Assembly: GCA_013396915.1 (NCBI GenBank)
Contig: VWZL01002570.1
Span: 27,334 to 91,333, forward strand
DNA: 64,000 nt
Source of the DNA: Stercorarius parasiticus
Taxonomy: Eukaryota; Chordata; Aves; Charadriiformes; Stercorariidae
Reading direction: 5' to 3'
The notes beneath the pieces are model-generated. The model saw only the letters and a list, made by a program, of their open reading frames with translations. It had not been told where the DNA came from and made no database searches. Positions 52,878 through 63,768 of the stretch are shown in pieces; the first letter of the stretch is position 1; every line of letters begins with the position of its first letter. Both the position numbers and the translations under genes were made by a program.

Positions 52878-55800
52878 TTGATTCGCCTGAACCCCACACT
52901 ATCAGACTTGTGGGATGAATCTGCTTATGTCTCAGGATTGGTTTTGGCCTCTGTGGCCAAAGATATATCCTACAAAGAGAATATGTCTCTGTTAACTATG
53001 TCAAGAAAAATCAGACCTTCTGGCCTGAGCACTTGCCTTAGTTTTATTCCCCCACGTGTTTCCCTTGCACTAGGAAGCTGGTCACTCTGGGAATATACAA
53101 CAAAGAAAGCAAATAGCCATGCTCTTTTAAAGTCCCTGTACACTCAAAATGTCACCTTTGGTGTACCTCAGATATATGCAGTAAAAATGCCATGTACATT
53201 TTCTTGCTTCACTGATTTCTTGCTAAGCAGGATCCTCTTGGCTCATGTGGATCTCTCCAGTAGCCCAGGGCCCCGGGTCTCCATACAGGGTTGCTTGGCT
53301 GGGAGGTCTCTCTCTCATGCCTCTGCAAACAGCTTCCTCCTATAGTTCAGCACCAGTACCCCCTTAGCCTTTAGCAGAAGCACTCTGTTTACCGTAAAAC
53401 TTCTGTTGGATTTTATCTTATGATTCATCACTTGGAGGAGTGTAACTAGTCACCAGGTGAACTGTTGCCTACCTCCAAAAAGCACTCCCAGAAGGATTTT
53501 TCTTCCTTGAGCCATACAGAAAATGTCATTTTACACTTTTCTGGCACTAAAATCTGGCTTAAGATATTCCTGCCATCCTGGGTCACTCATCTTTGTTCTA
53601 ATAACTTTTTTATTTTTTTTAATCACTCCTGTTCCAGTTCACCTCTTATGATAACTGAGCTATTTGTTGCACAGTAAAATTGCAGTTTTGTGGTTTTTTT
53701 TTTTATTTAAAACAATGCAGTAGGGTGGGAGGTTTCAAAATTGATTTCAACTTCTTATAGCTAGAGAAAATCAGGTGGGACTATACATTTACTTGATGCC
53801 TTATCTTGGCTAGAAAAGGCTAGGTAGTTATCACTGAGTTTTGATTGTCTACTATACCAACACAAATATGTCAGTATAATACATGCACTACTATCCATTG
53901 CTTGTCTATTCCACACTGAAAAGAGATCTTTTTTGAACAAAAGGAAACAGTTAATTAAGCTATATTAAACAAGTCACAAGATTTAACAAAAATGATGTAG
54001 AAATCTCCAACCGTCCACCTGATGTTTCCTGACTGCTTGAACCTATCTGACTAAGGAATATTAGATTTTTGTTTCCTAAATGTATTCTGTAGCACAAATG
54101 CTAAAATAATTTTGAATATTGAAACAATTTTGAATGAACAAAGGTTTCAAAGGATTCATGCCATTCTGTTCATGTGATGAGGAGTTACCATTTAATTTCT
54201 AATAACTGCTTTGATATCAATATGGCATGGCTGAATTTATTTTCCCCATTTCTGAGAACAGCATTTTAGGTATGTCCTCCATCTGCCATTCACTATGAGT
54301 GACTAATTTAATGTCAAAACCAAGAATTACTCAACTGGAATAACAGTAGTTTACAATAGTGGGACCAGCAACATTTTAGACAGTCATACACTGTTTTGAT
54401 TTTAATTTGATTGTTAATTGAAAACACTGTGTACTCTTTGCACATCTCTGCTACTGTTATCCTTTACTTTCAAATTATATGATATTTCTCTGATAAGACC
54501 TGAAGTATTTTCACAAAAAGGAAAACCAATGAGGTATTTTGAGTTGAGCAAAAATTATTAGCTCCCTTGTTGTTTACACAGACCTAAATAGGCTTTAGTT
54601 AAATATTCTAGTAGTGAGCAGTCATTTGCATTTGATTTGGTTTGCATTCAGAATATAAAGGTGTTTTAAGTGTCCTACATTTGGATAAATTGTATTAGAT
54701 TGTCTCAGTTCTACTTATTCCTACACAATATTAGTTATACCTACTTATAGGTATGTGCTCATGATTCCTTTGGCTACATACACCCATGCAGGGAATGATC
54801 ATATCTCAAGTGTGAAGATTTTATCCTGGCTACAAAAGAGTTCTGCCTTCTCAACGTTAACAACATAGTGCAGAGATTAAATCAATGTAACAACATAGTG
54901 CACAGATCAAATCAGACCTTTAAATATTCATCAACAATTTTCACTTGATAGAACTCTGGTTTATGTCTGTTTAAATAAATATATAGCATCAGTACTGTTA
55001 TCAGGTGCAGGGGATCAGTTCTTGATACAAGTTCAGCTATTATACACAAATATATTATATCTACTGTCCTACTTAGACTTCTTGGTACACTGAACAGTTA
55101 TTTTTCAACACATTTCTTTTTAAGAATGTATTTCTTAGAAAACCTTCATAATTCCAAGGTGCTAGGCAGATCTTAACTAGTCCAGCATATACTAAAATAC
55201 TCATTATTTTGGCTCATACTCATACTCATATTTGGCTTGATACTCAAAACTGGCTGAGATTTTTAAAACTGCTAGTTAAATCAAAGAAAGAAAACCATTC
55301 TAGATTTTTTTCCCTACAGTAGTAATAATATTTTCAGCAATATTTAAAAAAAATAATTATCGTGTTAAACCTAAGCAATACTTAGACCACAGCTTGAAAT
55401 GAAATGCACAGATTTATTAACAGTGTTTACATATTTGTGCTCATGACATTTAATTTGAATATTAAATATTAATCTGACTTTGACCTTCTTGATTTCTAGG
55501 AGATAAATATGTAAGTCAGTAATTTCATTTCTTTAGGCTCCTTCTCTTCATTTCAGTGTAAATTTTATATTACAAACAGTCGCATTTGGATAGATATTAA
55601 GAGAACAACTACGACAATCAATTTGTACATAATGGTAGCAAAAATGTTAGATCCTTACACAATAAACTGCTGAATATTTTACCTAAATTGAGGACGTTAT
55701 TCAATTGCAAGTGCTATATGCAGGAGTAAATTAACATTTGACTGAAAGGACAAGAATATAGCTTCTGCCATAAGCACGTTGTGCATTCATGACAAGGTTT

Positions 55801-57493
55801 TTTATATCACCCCTGGAGAATCTTATTCTAGTGCACCAGACTCCAATACTGGGCTGAGTCAGTAGTAACACCTACATTCTTACTACAGAATAGATTAAAA
55901 AATATAAGAAGTTTTGAAATCACTTATAGACTGGCCAAACATATTTTCTTATACCATAAAGAGTATTTCTTGGTTTTGTGATACTACAGGGCAATGTTAA
56001 GGCTGGAGGCTTCTTCTTAAGTGTTCTGTCCCATACTGTTTCCTTCTTTCTCCCTCTCTCTTGTAACCTAGCAATTTAATATTTCGGTGGCGGGTGTGTT
56101 AAGTTTCTGACTAAATTCCATGGAGTAGAGCTTTTGCTTTTTGAAGGTGTTTCATAAAGCCATATGTAAACCTTCAGTGTAGCTTTGCAAATCATTGCGC
56201 TGTAATGAAACGGTGATCCTTTCACAACACGGTAAGTGCTGCCCTGGTTAAATTCCAATGCTGGTAGCTGAAGCCAGGTTTGCTGGCCTTGACTGTTATT
56301 CAAGGGGGGGGACTCCTGACCTAAAATCTGTTACAAATACTGTTAGGAGTGGAGGAACCTGTCATAGTCAGTGATGGAAAAAGTGAAGTGCTACTCCTTG
56401 CCATGTGCTCAATCTCTAGTACAAAGTAGCATAGGCCTAACAGAAGAGGCTGTTGTTGCAAGACATACAGTGGCTCAGCAGCTGGATATTATGATTTTTT
56501 AAATGTTGCCTGCACTACTCCTAGAACTAACATTGTAAATTATGTTACTAAGCTATTCTGAGAACATACTTTTCTGAGAGTTGTCGAGATATCTGCAGAA
56601 GTATAACCTTACCCAGCCAGTTTACTATACAGCCCCACAGATGTTTAAGGGCCAAAACAGAGAATGAATTGAGAGGGCCAAGGTTGGATGACAGTTGCAG
56701 CTGCTTGCGTCCCTTTAGGCAGTAGCAGCACCAGTTGCCCTGTTACAGCTTGACTGTGGTACCCATATGACATAAGTATCTTCCATGTACCACCTCTCTA
56801 GCAAAACCAAGCTACGATGGTAAAATTGTGGTTGTGGAAATAGGATGATAAGGTTTTGCATGTAAAAATCAAGTAATCACCTGTCTTGCAGTCTCCTGGA
56901 AGAGCCTGTGGCATTTCTCTATTTTTTAATTCTGAAGTCCATTTTTCATCAGTCCCTACTCAGTAAAGCACATGTTCATAGCCTGTTCATTTTGAACATG
57001 GCTAAAGAGAGGTCTGCTTTTAGCTTGTAGAGGCAAAGCCATTTTAGCTTTAATCTAGCTAGCCTAGGCGTCAGGAGCAGCCAAGATGTGGCTCACAGAC
57101 TCCTGCATTAAATGTTTGAAACGATCGGTCTGTACTCAAGAGACACAGGAAGACCCAACATTTTTGTTAGTACAGTTACTTAAGCAGATTGTGTCCTTGC
57201 TATAGCTTTCATATGGTAATCTTTTAAATTTAAATCACCAGGACTTGAGCAGATGCTCATTGTCAAGCATGTACTTAACTGTTTTGCTAGTCCAGGGTGT
57301 GGCATCAGGACACAGAGCTGAACTGTGTCAGAATAAGCTCCATAGCTCAGAACAACTGCTGAGGAAAGCAGGTGCTGCAGACACCATTTGTCATTATGTT
57401 CCAGCATTAGCATACTACAACAAGGCTTCAAATTAAAAATAATAAAAGAAAAACAACACAAAACCCCACTGACAGACATTAAAAATATTGAGA
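52878..57493. other. AT-rich non-coding stretch with one longer open frame, no gene recognised
   Basis: At 52878-53345 (+) an open stretch of about 155 codons starts at TTG, not ATG. It has a hydrophobic/serine-rich composition and no motif I recognise, and a chance frame of this length is expected somewhere in 64 kb. The rest is AT-rich. It contains a 30-bp tandem duplication (54857-54916), an ACTCAT short repeat near 55217-55230 and a G8 run near 56304. No exon, RNA gene or named repeat was identified. Confidence 0.55.
54857..54916. repeat. 30-bp imperfect tandem duplication
   Basis: Two copies (54857-54886 and 54887-54916) share TAACAACATAGTGCA followed by AGAT-AAATCA-type sequence, with a few substitutions (GAGATTAAATCAAT versus CAGATCAAATCAGA). 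Confidence 0.88.
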
Positions 57494-57529
57494 GACTATC
57501 AATAGTTGTGGGACTATCAATTGTTGTGG
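57494..57529. repeat. 18-bp tandem duplication at the LTR edge
   Basis: GACTATCAATAGTTGTGG (57494-57511) is repeated as GACTATCAATTGTTGTGG (57512-57529) with one mismatch. The second copy runs into the terminus of the adjacent LTR-derived sequence (about 57522), so the duplication covers the host/LTR junction and arose after insertion or during it. Confidence 0.88.
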
Positions 57530-57863
57530 GGTGACCTTGGCTGTTTTCCAGACGCCCACCCAGCCACTCTCTCACTCCCCCTCCTCAACAGGACAGAGGA
57601 GAAAATAAGATGGAAAAGCTTGTGGATCAAGATAAAGACAAGGACATCATTTGCCAATTACCATCATGGGCAAAACAGACTCAACTTGAAGAAAATTTAT
57701 GTAATTTATTGTCAAATATAAAAAAAATAAAAGTTGTATGTTGAGAAAACAAGAGAAAACTTAAACAACCTTCCCCCCACCCCTCTTCCCAGGCTCACCT
57801 TCATTCCTTCACTCCCGACTCTTTGACCTTCTCCTTCCAAGCATCGACAGGGGATGAGGAATG
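57522..57863 (-). mobile_element. partial avian ERVL-type LTR (3' part)
   Basis: This is a 5'-truncated LTR-derived segment on the minus strand. Read on that strand it ends with GAGTGAGAGAGTGGCTGGGTG and a terminal ACCCCACAACA, the U5 end typical of avian ERVL-type LTRs. Across about 340 bp it lines up with the left part of the segment at 58466-59253: both have the ACGCCCACCCAGCC block, AAAAGCTTGTGG, GGCAAAACAGACTCAA, the (A)-rich middle and GGGGATGAGGAATG. Similarity stops near 57863. A frame of 131 codons (57180-57575, minus) crosses the junction and is incidental. Confidence 0.75.
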
Positions 57864-58465
57864 TTTGATTTGGCTTAGCTTACAGATTCACCTTTAGATC
57901 GGCTAAAATGACACCAATTCACAAACCCAATTCTGATCTCTTTAAAGTATATTTTGAAAGATGGCTGACATTCTTGTAGAGAGGTAAAATATTCAAGGTC
58001 CTCAAATTTACATCTTCTTTGGCCAAGGCAAGCCCAGATGTTTCTTTGCAAGGCCACGGCCAGCAGACTGCAACATCTTTAAGCAACAGACTCTATATAA
58101 TAGCCATCCATACAGGTAGACTCTATATGCAATTGAAAAGACCACGTTCCAGCCTGATACTCAGCACAAAAAAATAAGGGCAGTGCCCCCTATAGCTACC
58201 TCTTTTTCATTGAGCAACTGTACCTTACTCCATGATACATGTGTAACATCAAAGATAAACTTGGAGCCTTTCAATTGTGTCTGTTATACCTCAGTTCAGA
58301 CAACGCTAATCTGAGAGGAAGGCAAAGACAGAAGAGAAGGGGCCTGCTGTGGAAAAATGTACCAACAAATTTATCTAGTTTATGAACATAGAAACTTAAC
58401 AGACGAAGAGTTTTCCATCGGTCTGCACCTTGCATAATGCAACAAGGCCCAATAAAGTAACTCCT
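57864..58465. other. unidentified spacer between two LTR segments
   Basis: About 600 bp that do not align by eye with either flanking LTR. It holds a 60-codon minus-strand frame (57875-58057) with no recognisable motif, and an AATAAA at 58451-58456 only 15 bp before the next LTR. The part at 58345-58465 could be the tail of a different plus-strand LTR ending in a poly(A) signal. It could equally be a proviral internal remnant or host DNA; nothing decides between these. Confidence 0.45.
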
Positions 58466-59253
58466 TGTGGCGAGTTGCCTTTGCCTGGCTGCCAGACGCC
58501 CACCCAGCCGCTCTCTCACTCCCCCTCCTCAACTAGGACAGGGGGAGAAAATATTACGGAAAAGCTTGTGGGTCACAATAGACAAATTCGTTTACCAATT
58601 ACTGTCACAAGCAAAACAGACTCAATGTGGAGAAAATTAATTTGATCTATTGCCAAGCAAAATAAAGTCAGATGGCGAGAAAAAAGGAAAAAAAAACAAC
58701 AAAAAACCACCTTCCTTCCATACCTCCTTTTTTTTTGCAGGTTCAACTTCACTCCTCCATCCCTGACTGCTCTACCTCTTCCCCCTGAGAGAGTGGGCAC
58801 AAGGGGATGGGGAATGGGGGTCTGCGGTCAGTCCATGGCAGCTCCTCTCTGCCGCTCCTGCCTCCTCACACCTTTCCCTGCTCCAGCCCGGGCCCTTCCC
58901 AGGGGCTGCAGGGAAACCCCTGCCCCAGCGGGGTCTCTGCCGGGGCCGCAGGGGCAGCTCTGCGGGGGCGCCTGGAGCCCCTCCTCCCCTCCTCCCGCTC
59001 TCCCCTCGGGGCTCGCAGGGCTGTTTCTCACCCGGTTTCCCTCAGCCCTGGCTGCCGGGCAGCGTTTGGCCCTTTCTGACACAGGCTTTCCCCGCGGCGC
59101 CCGCCCGTGGCTGAGGGGCTCAGCTGTGCCCTGCGCTGGGGCCGTTGGAGCCGGCGGGAACCGGCTGTGTCCGGCACGGGGCAGCCCCGGCCCGGCACCA
59201 CAGGGGCCGCCCGGCAGCACCCACCGACGGCACCGGGGCACCCGCACCCGGTA
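58466..59253 (-). mobile_element. avian ERVL-type long LTR-derived element, GC-rich part included
   Basis: About 790 bp on the minus strand. Its left side carries the same U5 signature as 57522-57863 (ACGCCCACCCAGCCGCTCTC, AAAAGCTTGTGGGTC, GCAAAACAGACTCAA). It then continues much further into a very GC-rich block (about 58790-59250), rich in CTGCTCCAG/GGGCTGCAGGG-like motifs, as known for a widespread long avian LTR type. The right boundary is placed at ...CCCGGTAC before GCTAGC because composition changes there to AT-rich DNA. The ends lack a clear target-site duplication, which suggests an old or rearranged copy. Open frames of up to 180 codons on both strands reflect high GC and are not genes. 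Confidence 0.72.
58790..59253. promoter_or_regulatory. LTR-embedded CpG-rich island
   Basis: Roughly 460 bp with strikingly high GC and many retained CpG dinucleotides (for example CCCGCGGCGCCCGCC near 59090) inside an otherwise AT-rich window. It coincides with the GC-rich part of the LTR-derived element. Retained CpGs suggest either a recent insertion or a segment unmethylated in the germ line. A promoter or nucleosome-excluding role is possible but not shown. Confidence 0.6.
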
Positions 59254-62007
59254 CGCTAGCAACATTATTGTATTAATAAATATATTTTATAGGTTTTCTT
59301 TAAATTTAACAACACCTAAATGCTGCCCGGTTTAAAGTACAAATGCAAAATTCAAAATCTGCATAGAATGTATTCACCCAGCTACCTACATCCAAAACCA
59401 CATCGGTGAATACAAAAATAATAATCGTCATTTTCAGAATAGAAGTTTTATGTTGTTTTCCTGCTCTCCAAACATGCTGAATTAGGTTGCTGAGGCCTCA
59501 TCTTTCCCTGGTATGCTGCTCCTTGTCACATGAGGGATCATAAACAAGATAATGTTACTGAAAGCACCATAAATGTGATAAAGTACACCAAAACAAGTAT
59601 TTGAAATTGCATATCTGCACATAAGTGTAGGTCCCTTCCCACAAAGGTCTAATACTTACTGGCTCACTGACTTCGGGGAAGCTGCAAGCTGATAGTTTGG
59701 ACTTCCCTCTGATATTTTCTGTTTTCTTTAGATAACGTTGCTTGTAAATCACTCCTCACACATCCATGGCTTGAAGAGCCCACAGAGATGTTATTAAGTC
59801 TTTCTATTCTGTATAGTAGTCTGTGGGGTTTTGTTACCTCTTATTCAGAGTTTGTTGATTGCTGGGGTGGAAGAGTCAAAAGTCTTGACTGCTGATGAAC
59901 AGGCTTCCTTAGCAGCCTATATACAAAATAGGTAGAAATCACACTGGAAATTCTGCTATCCCCGTTACAGCAATGATCATTGCCACAAGAATAAAATAAA
60001 CTCTCTACCATGCATACCAGTGGAACTCAGCCGTAATGTACAGAAAGGAGTAATCTCTTGCAAGTACCTCCGACAGGTAGGTAGTTATCTTTGTGCCAGA
60101 GCTTTTAAAAAACTAGCATGTCCCAGCTTTCACTATGATGAAAAGCATGTTGCCTATTCATGAATTACACTAGTAAAACTCTGCTTTTCTGGGAAGAACC
60201 CAGGTCTATGTATCGACTTCATTTGAAGGGCAGTGAGGCTGATTTTCAATAATACAGTAAAAATGTGTTTGTTCGCAGGCTGCTACAGAATGTTTTGTCT
60301 AAAAAAAATTACCTTTGATGTTAAAACTTAATACTTAAAAATGCTTTAAAATACTTTAAAAGATACTTGATTATAGTAGTTTTGACAAAATATTTATTTC
60401 AAGTGATTAAAACTGGAAATTATGCAATTGCATTAATTACACAAAAAATGGCTATTTTATGAATTCAGTCCACTGTTTTTTTTAAGTCTTACTATATACT
60501 CAAAAAGCTGCAAATTATATGCTTGTCAGATCTCAATAAAATAGATACTATTAGTACACACAGTGATTAAAACTATTTTCCTGTGTGCAGCAGTTATAGC
60601 CTCTCGATCCTACAACCAAAGATTTACCTAGTTATATCATAACATCTACACACAAAAAACGTCTTAGAAAAAATCGCTTTGTCAGTCCAGCCTGCAGTTG
60701 TTTCACCCTAGACATTGACTTGCAGTTTTAGTGAGTTGGACAGGGATGAGAAAGGTTATATTATTTCACTAAAGCCTTTTGTCTTCACCCATATAACTAA
60801 ACTTACTGTTCATACTGTTCCTTCTACCTTGCTTTTTTACAACGTTTTCTACAGTCCTAGTAAATAAAATGTCGTCCATGCACATTCACTCAGAATGCTG
60901 CTGCAAAGATTTTTTTCTTGAGCTGTTACTTTGGGCATGTTAAAACTTTCTCTGGAACCATTCCCTGATTTTTCTTCTATAGTCAATAAAGCTTCAGCTT
61001 TATTCTTCTAGCTTAGTGTCATCTGTTTGCTCATCGCTCACTCCCTTTTTCCAGTATGCCTACCTTTTTAACCAAGGAAATTCCTGACTTTTACCATGCA
61101 TGCCACCCTCCGCTTTTGAATAGGCCTCCCTGTCTATATAGTTTTTCAGTTATTTTCTTTCAAATTTTTTCCCTAAACTCTTTTATTATCATACATACAA
61201 ACAAAAAAGTTTGTAATGTTTCAGGCTACTTTATGTGCTGTGATCAACATGTATTATGATGAAGAATTATTCTCTATTGTATCTTTAAATTTCCCCGTCT
61301 ATCTATATTCATATTGTCTTCTCTTAGACAAAGACTTGAGTGTCTTAGTATTTCAGCTTTGAACTTTTTATATGCACTGACTAGGTCAATATCCAACCGG
61401 AATTCACAGACATTATGTTAATATGATGTAATAATGATAAATAATGATTTGTTGCTCATTCATGCAGGCACCGATGCCAAGGAAGACCTTAACTGGAGCA
61501 AAAGCTTGGGGAGGGGTGTGCTACAATGAAAGACATTGGGGTCCATGTTGTGTTCTGCTTTATCCCTGGTGGGGAAGGCTCAGGTAGGAAGGGATGCATC
61601 CTGCACATCAATATCTGTCTGGCGCTGCAGGCTGTGCTTTGAATTTTATGACCACTTAATCCTCTTCAAGGAACAAGAACTACTGGATACTGTTGGGATC
61701 CTTCTGACAAAGTGGGGTGAGAACACCTTCAAAAACAAGCTTGCTTACCAGCTGAGGACGGTTTTGAAGTAGGTACCTCAGGAGATGGAGACTAAGGGTA
61801 GAGGCAAATCTGAGAACAGCAGAAGGGGGCATTCTCACAATTCCTCTCAGAGAGTCATGACTGGAGCCCCATTTCAAATATCCGTGCACAAAACATACAG
61901 CACGTGAAGTAAAGAGAAAATAGGTGTTGGTGCACGCTGTGTGGCTGTGGTGTCATACAAATCAGAGAGATGTGGGAGCACAGCTCATGTGGTCTCAAAC
62001 GTTTTTC
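59254..62007. other. AT-rich sequence, then GC-richer unidentified segment, no gene recognised
   Basis: 59254-61440 is ordinary AT-rich sequence with no gene, RNA or recognised repeat. About 61450-62007 is richer in GC and reads more like decayed element sequence. It includes a 78-codon frame at 61536-61772 (+) without a recognisable motif, and it abuts the LTR at 62008. I tried to read it as upstream CR1 sequence and could not make it fit. Confidence 0.5.
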
Positions 62008-62557
62008 TGTGTCTGATTGGGGTAGTGTTACTTTTCTTCATAAAAGCCTGTCTGGTGCTATGCTTTGGATTTGTGACTTAAGTAGTGTTGATAACACGCC
62101 AATGTTCTAGCTGTTGCTGAACAGCATTTGCACAGCACCAAGGCCTTTTCTTTTTCCCATGCTGCCCCACCAGGGAGTAGGCTGTGGGTGCACAAGAATT
62201 TGGGAGGGTATACAGCCAGGACAAGTGAGCTGAACTGACCAAAAGGGTATTCCATACCATATGATGTCATGTTCGGGAATAAAAGCTCAGGGAATGGAGA
62301 AGAAAGGTCGGACATTCACGGCTGCGTTGCTGGTCTTCGCAGCTAGGAAGTGACTGGACATCTGCCTGACGATGTGAAGTAGTGAATGAATTCCTTGTTT
62401 TGCTTTGCATGCATGTGAAGCTTTGCCTCACTTCTTAATCTGCTTTTATATTGACCCAGAAGTTTTTCTTGGTTTTGCCCTTCTGATTCTCTCCCTCTTC
62501 CTACTAGGGATGAGTGACTGAGTGGGGTCTTACCTGCTGGGCAGAGTCAATCCAACA
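62008..62557 (+). mobile_element. old solo LTR, avian ERVL type
   Basis: About 550 bp matching the avian ERVL-type LTR layout from end to end. A degenerate TGT...TGATTGGGGTAGTGTTAC start is followed by CTTTTCTTCATA, a TTGATAACAC block, AAGGCCTTTTC, GCCCCACCAGGGAG, GGTGCACAAGAA and GGGTATTCCATACCATATGA. The TATA-like ATAAAAG box (62279-62285), GTGAATGAATTCCTTGTTTT and a U5 ending GAGTGACTGAG...TCCAACA complete it. The termini are eroded and no target-site duplication is visible, so it is clearly older than the copy at 5059-5833. There is no internal coding region beside it, consistent with a solo LTR. It directly precedes a CR1 fragment. The family call comes from the ordered motifs; exact ends are good to a few bases. 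Confidence 0.87.
62279..62285 (+). promoter_or_regulatory. LTR TATA-like box (ATAAAAG)
   Basis: It lies 30-35 bp after the TATTCCATACCATATGATGTCATG block, which includes a CRE-like TGATGTCA. This is the same relative position as the TATA box of the minus-strand LTR at 5483-5490. Confidence 0.6.
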
Positions 62558-63582
62558 GAAACACAGAGAGCCCTGCTGTGGAATGGGCTACAGGAAAGTT
62601 GTGGGCTTATGCATCATGATCAGAGGGGAAGCTAAAAGGGGGCAACTGCAGTGGGCATTTGCTACAGACTGCCACAAAAACAACATGGGGACAATGCCTC
62701 TTTTAAACAGGCTCACAATAACAGGTCCTGGGTCTCATGGAAGACTTTCGCTACCTGACATTTGCTGAAAGGAGAACTTGGAGAGGCAGATTTCTGGAGT
62801 CTGTCAGGGTCAATTTTTGATGCAGGTGTTGGATGGCCAAACTATAGGAGGTGCTTTGCTGCATCTACTGTTCAAGCACAAGGAAAATGATCACGGATTT
62901 GAAGATTGATGACAGCCTTGGTTGCTGTGACCAAGCAATGGTGCAATTTTAAATTCTCAGGAAAACAGGAAAGATAAATAGCAGAATAAAGACTCTTCAA
63001 GGGAGCAGACTTGGGATTGCCCAGGGAACTGGCCAGCAACTTCCCCTGTGAGGCTGTCTCCTCCCAGGGGATCTGCCGTCATCTGCAGAAAACTGCAGAA
63101 ACACAGAGTGGAAGGAGCTTGGAATTACGTCAAGGCTAAGCGAGTAAAGGGCATGCTAAAAATACTTTTATTTGAAATGTGTGAAAGCCCAGCCAACTAG
63201 CTTGAATGCTATGTTAGTACACAGTAACGCTCAGGAAGAGAAAAAAGATGCAGACGGTGATAAACTTAATTACCAAGTAGGAAGACCTGAAAGAGAAGAA
63301 ATATAATTTTGCCAGTTACTATGGGAAGTGAACAAATTCACCTATGTTAGAAGTGAGCATGGTATATTGTAAATAAATGATTAATTGAATTTAAATAACT
63401 TTTAAAAAATTAGTATTTTGAAAAAGTGAAGATAACCTGATAAAGGTACTAAGAACCTATGAGCTAAACTGGGGAATGATATATAGCGTGCAGGAAGAAA
63501 AAGTTGCAGAAGCACTTCAGAAGATTAATAATATAAAGTATCTGACCCAGATGAAATGCCAAAAAGACATTCAAATCATGGG
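62558..63582 (+). mobile_element. decayed CR1 LINE ORF2 fragment (endonuclease to start of RT)
   Basis: This is a remnant of the CR1 retrotransposon ORF2, which in intact copies encodes an AP-type endonuclease and a reverse transcriptase. In one frame I read IRGEAKRG (62619-62642) and GRLSLPDIC (62739-62765), the region where CR1 has its GDFN...PDICW endonuclease block. The GDFN motif is lost (GRLS) and the following W is a TGA stop. The same frame continues to GGALLHLLF (62847-62873), matching the CR1 G-A-L-L-D-L-L-F block. Much later come EEKVAEALQKINNIK (63494-63538) and, after a frame shift, VSDPDEMP, which corresponds to the start of the RT domain. Order and spacing (about 250 codons between the blocks) fit CR1. 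It is not functional: it has several stops and frameshifts and is truncated at both ends. Confidence 0.8.
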
Positions 63583-63768
63583 AATCACAGAATGACAGAA
63601 TGGTAGGGGGTGGAAGGGACCTCTGGAGATCATCTAGTCCAACCTCCCTGCCAGAGCAGGGTCACCTAGAGCAGGTCGGACAGGAACACATCCAGGCGGG
63701 TTTTGAATATCTCCAGAGGAGATTCCACAATCTCTCTGGGCAGCCTGTTCCAGTGTTCTGTCACCATC
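63583..63768 (-). mobile_element. CR1 LINE 3' end, 5'-interrupted
   Basis: This is the 3' terminal part of a CR1 element on the minus strand. The left edge carries the CR1 tail of 8-bp ATTCTGTG/ATTCTGTC units (AATCACAGAATGACAGAATG on the plus strand), followed by the 3' UTR motif GGAAGGGACCTCTGGAGATC and TCTAGTCCAACCTCCCTGCC. Read on the minus strand, the right part still encodes the ORF2 C-terminus: [31 protein letters not shown], then a stop. The element stops abruptly at 63768, where an LTR begins. It is well preserved compared with the plus-strand CR1 next to it, so it is probably younger. Confidence 0.93.

Noticed and set aside
57180..57575. Open frame of 131 codons (-)
   Set aside because: It crosses the junction between host DNA, the 18-bp duplication and the LTR end. 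A tandem T-I-D-S-P peptide simply reflects the duplication.
58793..59335. Open frame of 180 codons (+), with a 145-codon frame on the opposite strand (58828-59265)
   Set aside because: Both lie in the GC-rich LTR-derived block, where stops are rare by composition. The peptide is proline/glycine/arginine-rich low complexity on either strand and runs into unrelated AT-rich DNA.
61450..62007. Possible upstream CR1 ORF2 sequence left of the LTR
   Set aside because: If the LTR had landed inside the CR1, upstream CR1 endonuclease sequence should be readable here. I could not align any frame convincingly.
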